A DNA stretch of 64,000 bases from Agromyces aureus. Lineage in GTDB: Bacteria; Actinomycetota; Actinomycetes; Actinomycetales; Microbacteriaceae. The first letter of the stretch is position 1. Each line of letters starts with the position of its first letter. The translations under genes were made by a program, and so were the position numbers. Below, one piece after another: positions 16,166 to 24,485 of this stretch. Location of the stretch: contig NZ_CP013979.1 in the NCBI RefSeq assembly GCF_001660485.1, positions 496,001 through 560,000 of the forward strand, written 5' to 3'. The notes under the pieces are model-generated. The model saw only the letters and a list, made by a program, of their open reading frames with translations. It made no database searches and was not told where the DNA came from.

Positions 16166-16880
16166 CCTCCACCTCCCATCGCTCTCGGATCCGGGCGAGG
16201 CTGCGCCGGATGTGGCTCTTCACGGTACCCACGGGAAGGTCGAGTCGCTCGGCGATCTGCGAGTGCGTCATCCGTTCGTAGAAGGCGAGGTGCATGACCC
16301 GCCTCGGCGTGGGGGGCAGCCCGTTGAGCGCCTCGGACACCATGGCGCGCTCGGCCAGGTCTTCGTCGAAGACCCCGCCGTCGACCTCGGCCACGCCGAC
16401 GAGCTCGGCCTCGATGCGCCCGGCGCGGGTGCGGGCCTCGTGGGCGTCGGCGATGCGGTGCTTGGTGATGCCGACGAGCCACGACTGGAGGGTCGCCCGG
16501 CTCGGGTCGAAGTGCTCGCGGCTCCGCCAGGCCGAGATGAAGACCTGCTGCGCCACATCTTCCGCATCGGTGCGATTGCCGAGCGAGCGCACCGCGAGCG
16601 TGAAGACGAGCGGCGACCATCGCGCATAGGCGTCGCGGAGTGCCGCCTCGTCGCCCCGCGCGAACCCCGCGGCGATCGCCGCATGCGCTTCGCCGGCCGC
16701 GCCTGCGCCCGCCGCCGCGCCCGCACCCGCCCCGGTGCCAGCGCCCATGTCACCCGTGGCGCCTTCGGCGGAGGACGGCGCACTCATCGACCCGAACCCG
16801 CCCCTTCGCTCGTTTGCGTGGCGATCGCGGATCACGTCCGTCGCCGCAACGTCACCCGCGCTCACCGTGCCGCCCAGCAT
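16149..16880 (-). CDS. ECF sigma factor, SigK-like
   Basis: A 243-residue sigma-70 family protein. Region 2 is present (YARWSPLVFTLAVRSLGN, DAEDVAQQVFISAWRS) and region 4 ends with YERMTHSQIAERLDLPVGTVKSHIRRS. The first 70 residues are a low-complexity Gly/Ala extension. The ATG at 16880 has GGGGA six bases upstream and sits 12 bp after the sortase stop; an internal ATG at 16787 is an alternative start. Overlap with the RskA-like gene and a fasciclin gene nearby parallels the mycobacterial SigK system. Confidence 0.88.
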   Translation of the reverse strand: MLGGTVSAGDVAATDVIRDRHANERRGGFGSMSAPSSAEGATGDMGAGTGAGAGAAAGAGAAGEAHAAIAAGFARGDEAALRDAYARWSPLVFTLAVRSLGNRTDAEDVAQQVFISAWRSREHFDPSRATLQSWLVGITKHRIADAHEARTRAGRIEAELVGVAEVDGGVFDEDLAERAMVSEALNGLPPTPRRVMHLAFYERMTHSQIAERLDLPVGTVKSHIRRSLARIRERWEVEDAPGT

Positions 16881-16892
16881 AGTGATCCCCGC

Positions 16893-17594
16893 TCATCCGG
16901 TCGCCTGTGCCGTGACGATCACGGAGCTCAGGTACCGGCGCGCGCTCCAGTCGAACTCGCCTCCGCAGGTCACGAGCGTGAGCACCGGCGCCCCGTCGCG
17001 GCGGAACACGCTCGACCAGTCGACCGTGCCCTTGAGCACGGTGTCGATCGAGTCGAGCGCGAATCGGCGAACGGTGCCGTCGGCCGAGGTCACGTCGATG
17101 AGGGTTCCGGATGGCGCGCCCGCGAGTCGCGAGAACGGACCGATGTCGTACTCGATCGAGTCGACGTGGGCGGCGATGACCGCCGATCCGCTCGGGTCGC
17201 CGGGGGCGACGCCGTACGCGTACCAGGCGGCGGTCGCCGGATTCGCCGGCAGCCCCATGCGCCCCTCGTCGTCGAGTCCGACCGGCTCGATCGGCACGTC
17301 GATGCCGAGATCGGGCACGCTGAGTCGCACCGGTGGTTGCCCGTTCAGCGGCGGCCGATCCTCGAGCGCGGCCGAGACCATCGGGATGGCCGGTGCCGCC
17401 GCAGGCTGCGGTGGGGTCGGACGGACGGTCCGCGGCTCGGTCGCCGATGGGGCGACGGATGCCTGTGGCGCGCCGGGTGCGGCGGCGTTCGAGTCGGCAC
17501 CGCACCCCGTGAGCAGCACGGCGAGCAGCGCGAAGACCGCGACCGGGGCATGGACACCCCGGATCGCGGCCTTCGCCGTGCGCTTCTGGCTCAA
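16893..17594 (-). CDS. Class F-type sortase
   Basis: A 233-residue sortase-fold protein. A lipobox-like N-terminus (AVLLTGC, Cys31) is followed by a Pro/Ala linker. The catalytic set is visible: His in VIAAHVDS, Cys in TLVTCGGEF and Arg in SARRYLSS. Class F sortases are actinobacterial housekeeping-type transpeptidases of uncertain substrate. The start is most likely TTG at 17594, 5 bp after the DUF4397 gene. A lipoprotein-like anchor rather than a plain transmembrane helix is unusual for a sortase. Confidence 0.87.
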   Translation of the reverse strand: MSQKRTAKAAIRGVHAPVAVFALLAVLLTGCGADSNAAAPGAPQASVAPSATEPRTVRPTPPQPAAAPAIPMVSAALEDRPPLNGQPPVRLSVPDLGIDVPIEPVGLDDEGRMGLPANPATAAWYAYGVAPGDPSGSAVIAAHVDSIEYDIGPFSRLAGAPSGTLIDVTSADGTVRRFALDSIDTVLKGTVDWSSVFRRDGAPVLTLVTCGGEFDWSARRYLSSVIVTAQATG

Positions 17595-17599
17595 TCGGG

Positions 17600-18427
17600 C
17601 TACCGAGCGCCGGCTCCGCGCCGGAGCACGACGAGCGTCGCCGCGGCGATGAACAGGAGCAGTGCGGCGCCGCCGGCGATCCAGACGACCGTCGCGGGTT
17701 CGTTCGCGTTCGTCGCCACGAGGCCGGCCGAGCCCGCTGGCACATCGCCGGGAGCGGTGGACATGCCGGTCACGGTCTGGATCGCGAGGGCCAGGTTGTC
17801 GTCCTCGAGGCTGCCCCACGCGTAGACGATCGTGTTGGCGCCCTCGGCGACGGCGACGTCGGCCGGGCCGATGACCGGGTCGGTCGTGCCGGTTGCGGCG
17901 ACCGACGCCGAGATCGTGCCGGCGGGGAGGTCGAGCTTGGACTCGTTCGGATTCGCCAGGTTCGAGATGACGGCCGTTCCGCCCGCGAGCACGTCGACGG
18001 CGGGTGCCGCGGCGACGTGTCGCACCGTGAGTCGGCCCTGGCCCGCTGCGGTCGGCGCCGTGTCGTTCGTGAAGAGCGTCGCGGTCGGCTCTCCGGCCGC
18101 GGTCAGGTGCGCGACGGCCGTGTAGTTCATGCCGGCGGCCAGATTCAGGTCGATTGGTCCGATGGCCGGCGCCGAGGCATCCGCCGCGTCCGCCGCCGTG
18201 ATCGCGACGGAGTAGGTGCCGGCCGGCAGTTCGAGCGGGCCGGCCAGCGAGCCCGGCGTGAAGTCGTCGAGCGTGAGCTCGTCGTTCACGTAGACGTCGA
18301 CCGTGAGGTCGGGCACGCCGTGCAGCACGGACAGCATGGCGGGGCTCTCGGCCGCCTGGGCCGGGGTGAGGCCGAGGAGGCCGATGGCGGCGCCGGCGAC
18401 GGCGCCGACGATGGCGATGCGCTTCAT
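17600..18427 (-). CDS. DUF4397 exported, membrane-anchored protein
   Basis: A 275-residue protein with a cleavable signal (AIGLLGLTPAQAAES), two DUF4397-like beta repeats (LSVLHGVPDLTVDVYVND and LTVRHVAAAPAVDVLAGG), a linker and a C-terminal helix (about 247-268) ending in RRGAGAR. No LPxTG is seen before the helix. First gene of an operon with the sortase, sigma and anti-sigma genes; GGAGG precedes the ATG. Probably a cell-surface stalk protein; ligand unknown. Confidence 0.88.
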   Translation of the reverse strand: MKRIAIVGAVAGAAIGLLGLTPAQAAESPAMLSVLHGVPDLTVDVYVNDELTLDDFTPGSLAGPLELPAGTYSVAITAADAADASAPAIGPIDLNLAAGMNYTAVAHLTAAGEPTATLFTNDTAPTAAGQGRLTVRHVAAAPAVDVLAGGTAVISNLANPNESKLDLPAGTISASVAATGTTDPVIGPADVAVAEGANTIVYAWGSLEDDNLALAIQTVTGMSTAPGDVPAGSAGLVATNANEPATVVWIAGGAALLLFIAAATLVVLRRGAGAR

Positions 18428-18672
18428 GATCCCTCCAGATCGTTGGTGGTGCTGGTTCGGGGTGATGCTCCGTACTGACGTCGGTTCGGTGGCATCGGTC
18501 CGGATGGTGCCGTTCACCGAGGTCTTCTCCCTCGAAGGGGCGATCGGATGCAGCGGGCTCGAAGTTCGTCGCACCTGCATCCGTTCAGGCCTTGTCGCCG
18601 GAACACCCTGATGGCGGCTCCGCGATCTGCCGAGGCGTCGCATCATCCGAATCGACAGAAGGATGTGAAGTG

Positions 18673-19266
18673 ATGATCAAGAAGGTCATGGCTGCGCTCA
18701 TCGCCGCAGCCGCGCTCGTCGCGGTCTCGGCCGCACCGGCGTACGCGACGGGGGGATCGACGCCGCCCGGCACCATCGTCGACGTCGCGGTCGCCGCATC
18801 GGGCGGCGGCACGCCCGACAACGATCCGCGCGACTACGACCTGCTCGTGCAGGCGCTCGTCGCCACGGGACTCGCCTCGACGTTGGCGGACACGTCGACG
18901 AAGTTCACCGTGTTCGCCCCGAACGACCGAGCCTTCCTGCGGCTGGTGCAGGACCTCACCGGTACCGCCCCGGCGAGCGAGGCCGACGCGCTCACGACGA
19001 TCACCACCGCGCTCACGGCCGAGCAGATCACGAACGTGCTGCTCTACCACGTGGTGCCCGGCCAGCAGCTCGGGCCGATCCGCGTCGTGCTCTCCAAGTC
19101 GCTCACGATGGCCAACGGCGGCATCGTGAAGCCGCGGCTGCTCACGCTGCGCGATGAGAACCCCGCGTTCACCGACCCGCGCCTGGTGGTCTCGGCCATC
19201 AACATCAAGGCTTCCAACGGCGTGATCCACACGATCGATCGGGTGCTCGTTCCCGGCGTGCTCTGA
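18673..19266 (+). CDS. Secreted fasciclin (FAS1) domain protein
   Basis: A 197-residue protein: signal peptide (about 1-28, ending PAYA), then one FAS1 domain with FTVFAPNDRAFLRLVQDL, LLYHVVPGQQL and the closing GVIHTIDRVLVP. It resembles mycobacterial MPT70/MPT83, whose expression depends on SigK, and here lies divergent from the SigK-like operon. Start ATG at 18673 with AAGGATG upstream. Probably cell-surface or secreted adhesion protein. Confidence 0.92.
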   Translation: MIKKVMAALIAAAALVAVSAAPAYATGGSTPPGTIVDVAVAASGGGTPDNDPRDYDLLVQALVATGLASTLADTSTKFTVFAPNDRAFLRLVQDLTGTAPASEADALTTITTALTAEQITNVLLYHVVPGQQLGPIRVVLSKSLTMANGGIVKPRLLTLRDENPAFTDPRLVVSAINIKASNGVIHTIDRVLVPGVL

Positions 19267-19424
19267 GCGACGTGCCCTCGAACCGCCCTCGTCACGACAC
19301 CGTGGCGGGGGCGGTTCGTGCCGTTGGCGGTCGGCTCGTACGGATCGGCCCGTACGGATCGGCGAGCACCGCCCCGAGTCGTGGTGAGATGGAAGCGACC
19401 CCGAATCGCACAAGGAGCACCCCC

Positions 19425-20231
19425 ATGCCGACCACCCGTCTCGTCGTGACCGGCACCTCGTGGGTCACGCCCTCCCTGCGCCGCGTGCACCTGCGCAGCG
19501 ACGACCTCTCGGCCTTCGACGGGAGCGGGTTCACCGACCGCTACCTCAAGCTCGTGTTCCCGAAGCCGGGGGTGACGCTGCCCGAGAACATCGACGTGCG
19601 GGAGCTCCGCGCAACTCTGGCGGCCGAGGACCTGCCCGTCGTCCGCACGTACACGGCACTGCATCCCGATGTCGCGGCCGGCACGCTCGACATCGACTTC
19701 GTGGTGCACGGCGACGAGGGGGTTGCGGGGCCCTGGGCGGCGAACGCGCAGGCCGGCGACATCCTGCTCGCCAACGGCCCCGGCGGGGCGTACCGACCGG
19801 ATCCCGAAGCCGACTGGCACCTGCTCGCCGGTGACGAGTCGGCGGTGCCCGCGATCGCGGCGGCGCTCGAGGTGCTGCCCACCAACGCCGTGGCCAGGGT
19901 CGTGGTGGTCGTCGAGTCCGAGGCGTACGAACCGCGGTTCCAGCTGCCCGGTGCGGCGCACGTCACCTTCGTGCATCGCGCCGGCGCCACCGGCGCCGGC
20001 CTTCTCACCGAGGCGGTGCGGCGGGTCGACTGGCTCGACGGCCGCGTGCACGCCTTCGTGCACGGCGAGGCCGAGGAGGTCATGCGCGGCGTGCGCCCCT
20101 ACCTGCGGTCGGAGCGCGGCCTCGCCCGCGAGCAGCTCTCGATCTCGGGGTACTGGCGGCGCGGGCGCTCCGAAGACGGCTTCCGTCAGTGGAAGGCGGA
20201 CTTCGCGCGCGCCGAGGGCGACGAGGGGTAG
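19425..20231 (+). CDS. Siderophore-interacting protein (FAD-binding ferric reductase)
   Basis: A 268-residue SIP/ViuB-like flavoprotein. The FAD-binding part has VRTYTALHPD (RxYT motif) and GPGGAYRPD; the NAD-binding part has LLAGDESAVPAIAAALE; the C-terminal SIP signature is YWRRGRSEDGFRQW. Such proteins reduce ferric siderophores in the cytosol to release iron. ATG at 19425 follows AAGGAG. No siderophore transporter is adjacent. Confidence 0.9.
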   Translation: MPTTRLVVTGTSWVTPSLRRVHLRSDDLSAFDGSGFTDRYLKLVFPKPGVTLPENIDVRELRATLAAEDLPVVRTYTALHPDVAAGTLDIDFVVHGDEGVAGPWAANAQAGDILLANGPGGAYRPDPEADWHLLAGDESAVPAIAAALEVLPTNAVARVVVVVESEAYEPRFQLPGAAHVTFVHRAGATGAGLLTEAVRRVDWLDGRVHAFVHGEAEEVMRGVRPYLRSERGLAREQLSISGYWRRGRSEDGFRQWKADFARAEGDEG

Positions 20232-20317
20232 CGACGACGGGCCGCGGCATCCGCTCGGCTCACCTCGCCCCCGGTCCGGCAGGGCGGTGGGCGCTCGCCG
20301 GAAGACGAAGCCGATCC

Positions 20318-20345
20318 GGCGACGCTGAAACGGCGACGCTGAAAC
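20318..20345. repeat. Tandem 14-bp duplication
   Basis: GGCGACGCTGAAAC occurs twice head to tail (20318-20331, 20332-20345) in the convergent gap just before a terminator hairpin. Probably replication slippage. Confidence 0.8.
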
Positions 20346-20346
20346 G

Positions 20347-20387
20347 GCCCGACGACCCGCTCACACGAGGGTGACGGATCGTCGGGC
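20347..20387. terminator. Hairpin between convergent SIP and DivIVA-like genes
   Basis: GCCCGACGA (20347-20355) pairs perfectly with TCGTCGGGC (20379-20387) around a 23-base loop, between two converging operons. Likely transcription terminator. Confidence 0.55.
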
Positions 20388-20398
20388 GGTTCGACGTG

Positions 20399-21169
20399 TC
20401 AGGGACTGACGTACGACTGCCGCCCCTTCGTCGGTTGCGGAGGCACGGCGGGCAGCCAGTCGGGTTCCTCGTCGGGGACCTCGTCTTCGGCGACCACGGT
20501 GACGGCCTCGACCGGCTCGGGCTGCGGCAGCGTGCCGAGGCGATCGACCTGCTCGGTGAGCGCGTCGAGCACCGAGCGCAACTGCACCTGCGCGACCTGC
20601 GCGTAGGTGCGCACGAACTCGATCTCGGGCAGCGACGGTAGCGAGATCGACCCTGTGGCCGTGCTCGGCTCGGAGGAGCCGGCGGCCCCGCCGACGCCCG
20701 ACCCCGAGCCGGTACCCGCCGGTGCGGAGGCCGCGGCCTCGGCGGCGTTGCGCTCCTGCGCCTCGCGGTACTGCGTGCGCGCCGTGAGCACGAGATCGCG
20801 GGCGTACGCCTCGGCGTCGGCGACCGCCTTGTCGGCGATCATCTGCGCCTGCGAGAGCAGGCCGACCGCGCCGAGCGTGACCTCGTGCTCGAGGTCGGCG
20901 TTGTCGGAGCTCCGGAGCTTCGTGTTCTCGGCCCGGAGCTCGGCGAGCTCGTGGCGGTCCTCGTCGAGGGCGGCCCAGACCGCGGCCACCGTCTCGCCGA
21001 GGTCGTCGACGAATGCGTCGACCTCGGCGCGGTCGTAGCCGCCGAGTGGCCGCGGGGCGAACTTCACGTCACCCGCCGAAGGCAGCCGCGAGACGGCGGC
21101 GACGAGGCCGCCTTCGGGTGCGGGAGGTCGGGGGATCGGGAGTTCCTCTTCGTCGTCCCAGATGGTCAT
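20399..21169 (-). CDS. DivIVA-domain protein
   Basis: A 256-residue protein. A short N-terminal DivIVA-like motif (FAPRPLGGYDRAEVDAFVDDL) is followed by a predicted coiled coil (about 55-135) and a Gly/Ser linker, then a helical C-terminal segment (FVRTYAQVAQVQLRSVLDAL) and a Pro/Glu-rich tail. DivIVA proteins mark curved membrane at poles and septa. This one is not in a cell-division cluster: its ATG overlaps the flavohaemoglobin stop (ATGA), so it is co-translated with NO/oxygen genes. Confidence 0.8.
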   Translation of the reverse strand: MTIWDDEEELPIPRPPAPEGGLVAAVSRLPSAGDVKFAPRPLGGYDRAEVDAFVDDLGETVAAVWAALDEDRHELAELRAENTKLRSSDNADLEHEVTLGAVGLLSQAQMIADKAVADAEAYARDLVLTARTQYREAQERNAAEAAASAPAGTGSGSGVGGAAGSSEPSTATGSISLPSLPEIEFVRTYAQVAQVQLRSVLDALTEQVDRLGTLPQPEPVEAVTVVAEDEVPDEEPDWLPAVPPQPTKGRQSYVSP

Positions 21170-22359
21170 CGGGCACTTCCCATCGGTTGTTCGGCGAGCT
21201 GCGGCGACTGCGGGTCGCGGGGCTCGCGATCGTCTTCGAGTCGGGCGAACAGTTCGAAACGGATATCGGGGGAGGGCACGCCGAGATCGCGCAGGCGGGC
21301 GGCCGTGTGGCGAACCATCGACTGCGACCCGCACACCATCGCGAGCGCACCGGGGATGACCCCGGACTCGGCGACCGCCTCGCTCACCAGACCCCGGCGG
21401 CCGGGGTAGCTGGCGTCGTCGGAGACGACGGGCGTGTAGTCGAACCAGGGCCGACCGGCCAGGCTCTGCAGCAGCCGGTGCTCGTACAGGTTCCACGGCA
21501 CCCTGGCTCCGTGGAACAGGTGCACGCGCGGGGCGTCGCCGGTCGCCTGCCACTGCAGGTCGATGCGCTCGAGGTGCGAACGCAGCGGTGCCAGGCCGGT
21601 TCCGCCGGCGACCATGACGAGATCACGACCGCGGTCGGCCTCGTCGAAGGTCAGCTCCTGGCCGACCGCCGAGCCAAGCCGCAGCACGTCGTCGACCTTC
21701 AGTCGGCGCGCGATGGCGCCGGACACCGGCCCGCCCGGCACCAACTGCACGTGGAACTCGATCGTGCCGTCGGCGCGCGGCGCGTTGGCCGGGCTGTAGT
21801 ACCGCCACATGCGCGGCGTGTACGGCGTCTCGACCGCGAACGACTGCCCCGGCTCGAACACCAGCTCGGGTTCGGGGCGCACGTGCACGACCGCGATGTC
21901 CATGCTCCGGCGCTCGACGCCGATGACATGGCCCGCCCAGGACGGCGGGCTGCTCAGCTCCGCCTCTTCGGCGGCCTGCACCATCGCGGTGGCGATGACG
22001 CCGTACGCGGCGGCCCAGTCCGCGGCGAGCTCCTCGGTCCAGAGCTCGCCGAGGAAGTGCTTGAGCGTGGTCAGCAACGATAGGCCGACCGCGTCGTAGT
22101 GCTCGGCGACCACTTCGAACCGTCGGTGGTCACGGCCGAGCTGCTGGATGAACGCCGTCACCTCGTCGAGCTGGTCGACGTTGGAGACGATGCGTCCGAG
22201 CGCGCCGACGAGCCGGTCGCGCTGGGTGGCCATCGCGACCGGGAACATCGCCCGCAGCTCGGGGTGGGTGTAGAAGAGGTGCGAGTAGAAGAAGAGCGGC
22301 ACCTCGTCGCCGAGCGTCTCCGCCAGCGACCAGGTGTGCTTCAGCGCGGCGGTGTCCAC
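21166..22359 (-). CDS. Flavohaemoglobin-like globin/FAD/NAD oxidoreductase
   Basis: A 397-residue protein, the usual Hmp length. Residues 1-135 are a globin (proximal haem His in VAEHYDAVG). Then come an FAD domain with RYYSPAN and an NAD domain with VMVAGGTGLAPL and AMVCGSQSMV. Flavohaemoglobins convert NO and oxygen to nitrate. Start is GTG four bases after the truncated haemoglobin stop. The FAD motif RYYS differs from the common RQYS. Second gene of a three-gene NO-related operon. Confidence 0.88.
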   Translation of the reverse strand: MDTAALKHTWSLAETLGDEVPLFFYSHLFYTHPELRAMFPVAMATQRDRLVGALGRIVSNVDQLDEVTAFIQQLGRDHRRFEVVAEHYDAVGLSLLTTLKHFLGELWTEELAADWAAAYGVIATAMVQAAEEAELSSPPSWAGHVIGVERRSMDIAVVHVRPEPELVFEPGQSFAVETPYTPRMWRYYSPANAPRADGTIEFHVQLVPGGPVSGAIARRLKVDDVLRLGSAVGQELTFDEADRGRDLVMVAGGTGLAPLRSHLERIDLQWQATGDAPRVHLFHGARVPWNLYEHRLLQSLAGRPWFDYTPVVSDDASYPGRRGLVSEAVAESGVIPGALAMVCGSQSMVRHTAARLRDLGVPSPDIRFELFARLEDDREPRDPQSPQLAEQPMGSAR

Positions 22360-22363
22360 GCCG

Positions 22364-22768
22364 TCAGTCCTGGGCCGCGGCGACCTCGACGATGTCGGGC
22401 TGGGTCGCGGCGACGGCGCCCACGGTGCGGTCGATGATCTCCGACGGCACGCCGGCCTCGGTCAGCGCGGTGATGAGGTGGCCGGCGACGGCGCCGAACT
22501 CCTCGGCCGTGATGCCCAGGTTCGCGTGGGCCGCGCGCAGCTCGCGTCCTTCGTACTCGACGGGCCCGCCCATGACCTGGGAGACCAGCGCGACCTGGTG
22601 CCGCTTGAGGCGAGCCATCTCGGTGCCTTCGAAGTGCTTGGCGAGCAGGTCGTCACCCAGCACGAGCTCGTAGAACCGGTTGACGACCGCGGTGATCGCG
22701 GGCGCTCCGCCGACGGCGGCGTAGTCGCTCTGGGCTGCGGATTCGGTCTGCAGGTCGAGGGAGGTCAT
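22364..22768 (-). CDS. glbN: Truncated haemoglobin, group I type
   Basis: A 134-residue 2-on-2 globin. Features are YAAVGGAPAITAVVNRFYE, the proximal-side HQVALVSQVMGGPVEYEGR and AHANLGITAEEFGAVAGHL. Group I truncated haemoglobins (GlbN) of actinobacteria detoxify NO. It is followed after four bases by a flavohaemoglobin, giving two NO-active proteins in one operon. Confidence 0.9.
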   Translation of the reverse strand: MTSLDLQTESAAQSDYAAVGGAPAITAVVNRFYELVLGDDLLAKHFEGTEMARLKRHQVALVSQVMGGPVEYEGRELRAAHANLGITAEEFGAVAGHLITALTEAGVPSEIIDRTVGAVAATQPDIVEVAAAQD

Positions 22769-22787
22769 ATCGGGTGTCCATTCAGTA

Positions 22788-22806
22788 GGGGGGTTTGGGA
22801 CCCCCC
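22788..22806 (-). promoter_or_regulatory. GC hairpin in glbN leader
   Basis: GGGGGG-TTTGGGA-CCCCCC is a six-pair hairpin 20 bp before the glbN start, in its 5' leader. It may affect mRNA stability or translation, or be a repressor site; no known NsrR motif is evident. Confidence 0.4.
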
Positions 22807-22944
22807 TTTCCTAGCAGAAGGGAATCGACCAGATCAAAGGCTTTTCGAATGTCACAGTGTCCCCCAAGCGGGGGACCATGCTCCGGGCCGGCGACATGGG
22901 GTGCTCCGGGCCGTGCTCCACGGGGTCGACGGTAGGCTGACGGG

Positions 22945-23178
22945 GTGGAACCCGGCCTGATCTTCGCCCTCGCGTGGGCCGTGCTCGCGCTCGTCGGCGG
23001 TGTCGCGCTGATCGTTCGACGGCGTTGGCTCGCCGACACCATCACGGCCGAGCGTCAGTCGAACGTGGCTCGCGCCGACGCGCGCGGCCCGAGCGCGAAC
23101 GTGTTCCTGATCGTCGGCGTCGTGTTCGTCGCGATGGGCCTGTTCATCATCGTCTGGTGGGCGTCGGCCTCGTTCTGA
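22945..23178 (+). CDS. Small two-helix membrane protein
   Basis: A 77-residue protein with transmembrane helices at about 4-24 and 53-73 and a basic, polar loop between (RRRWLADTITAERQSNVARAD). The GTG start is six bases after a -10 element TAGGCT (22933-22938), so a leaderless transcript is likely. No known family that I can name. Its last base overlaps a possible ATG of the next reading frame. Confidence 0.7.
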   Translation: MEPGLIFALAWAVLALVGGVALIVRRRWLADTITAERQSNVARADARGPSANVFLIVGVVFVAMGLFIIVWWASASF

Positions 23179-23273
23179 TGACGGATGCCGCAGCACCCCG
23201 CCGCCCGATCGGCGGCCGTTCGCCCGCGCGGCCGTCGGTTACGCTCGGGTTCGACAGCGAGCGGGGGTGGCAC

Positions 23274-24353
23274 ATGCAGGCATCCGGCACCGAGCGCGCT
23301 CCCGACGGGCCCGAGGCGCTCGCCTCGACGCGTGCGGTCGGCGTGCGCGACGTCGCCGTGCTCGCGGGCGTCTCGCGTCAGACGGTGTCGCGCGTGCTGA
23401 ACGAGCATCCGCAGATCAAGGAGTCCACGCGGCGCAGGGTCATGGACGCGATCGCCGAGCTGCAGTACACGCCGAACTTCGCTGCGCGGGCGCTCGGCAC
23501 GAAGCGGTCACGCACGATCGGCGTGCTCGCGTCGGACTCGCGCAACTACGGACCGTCGACGAGCATCGCGGCCCTCGAGGCCGCTGCGCGCGCCGCGGGC
23601 CACTGGGTGAGCACCGCCTACGTCGACTCCGAGGACCTCGGGTCGGTCTCCGCGGGCATCGCGCACCTGCGCGGGCAGGCCGTCGACGGCATCGTCGTGG
23701 TCGCACCGCACGTGCGGGTGCTCGAGGCGCTCGACGAGCTGCGCGTCGACGTGCCCGTCGTGACGCTGCTCGCGGGCGGTCGTGGCGACCGCAGTCCCGC
23801 CGTCGACCAGGTCGAGGGGGCGCGCATCGCGACCCGGCACCTCGTCGAGCTCGGGCACACTCGCATCGCGCACCTCGCCGGACCGTCGGACTGGCTGGAG
23901 TCGAGCTCGCGCGAGCACGGCCTCGACCTCGAACTCGCAGCGCACGGCCTCGAGCCGGTCGCGGTGGTGCGCGGCGACTGGTCGGCCAGATCGGGCTACG
24001 ACGCCGGGGAGGCCCTGCTGGCGCACGACACGACCGCCGTCTTCGCCGCCAATGACCAGATGGCGCTCGGCCTCATGCGCTTCGTCCGCGAGCGCGGCGG
24101 CGAGGTTCCGGGCTCGCTCAGCCTCGTCGGCTTCGACGACATCCCCGATGCCGAGTTCTTCTGGCCGCCGCTCACGACCGTGCGGCAGGACTTCGACGAG
24201 CTCGCACGTCGCGCGGTCGCGGCGCTCATCGAACGGCCCGACGGTGTCGGTGGCGGCGAGGGGGCAGATGGTGCAGATCGTGCGGATGCCGCGGCGAACC
24301 GTCCGATGCTCGTGCCCGAGCTGATCGTCCGGGCATCGACGGCCCGGCACTGA
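23274..24353 (+). CDS. LacI-family transcriptional regulator of the ara genes
   Basis: A 359-residue LacI/GalR protein. The HTH is VRDVAVLAGVSRQTVSRVLN, followed by hinge LQYTPNFAARALGT and a periplasmic-binding-like effector domain (MALGLMRFV, LVGFDDIPDA). I chose ATG 23274 because GGGGGTGG precedes it; an in-frame ATG at 23178 would add 32 unrelated residues. It lies directly upstream of araDBA, with a perfect palindrome at 24,444-24,457 between, so it probably represses arabinose use until the sugar or a derivative binds. Confidence 0.9.
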   Translation: MQASGTERAPDGPEALASTRAVGVRDVAVLAGVSRQTVSRVLNEHPQIKESTRRRVMDAIAELQYTPNFAARALGTKRSRTIGVLASDSRNYGPSTSIAALEAAARAAGHWVSTAYVDSEDLGSVSAGIAHLRGQAVDGIVVVAPHVRVLEALDELRVDVPVVTLLAGGRGDRSPAVDQVEGARIATRHLVELGHTRIAHLAGPSDWLESSSREHGLDLELAAHGLEPVAVVRGDWSARSGYDAGEALLAHDTTAVFAANDQMALGLMRFVRERGGEVPGSLSLVGFDDIPDAEFFWPPLTTVRQDFDELARRAVAALIERPDGVGGGEGADGADRADAAANRPMLVPELIVRASTARH

Positions 24354-24443
24354 CATCGCCGGCTCGTCAGCCTTCGAGCCCCTGCGGCCGGCAACCTGGA
24401 CGGTCCCCGGCGCGATTGACACCCGCATCCGTCTGCGTCAGAA

Positions 24444-24457
24444 TGTGACCGGTCACA
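24444..24457 (+). promoter_or_regulatory. Perfect 14-bp palindrome, LacI operator for araDBA
   Basis: TGTGACCGGTCACA is a perfect even palindrome with a central CG, the form typical of LacI-family operators. It is 29 bp before the araD start and close to the expected transcription start. I saw no second copy in the window. Confidence 0.75.
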
Positions 24458-24485
24458 GTGGCCCGATCGCGATGGAGGAAGCCCC

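Noticed and set aside
18428..18672. SigK-type promoter (CCATCC/CCGAAT-like) between the DUF4397 and fasciclin genes
   Set aside because: Individual hexamers occur on both strands, e.g. CCATCC opposite 18502-18507, but their spacing is about 12 bp, not the 16-17 expected.
20716..20760. Possible CRISPR-like repeat in Gly/Ser-coding region
   Set aside because: Low-complexity codons for the DivIVA-like linker; no regular repeat-spacer structure. No CRISPR array seen anywhere in the window.
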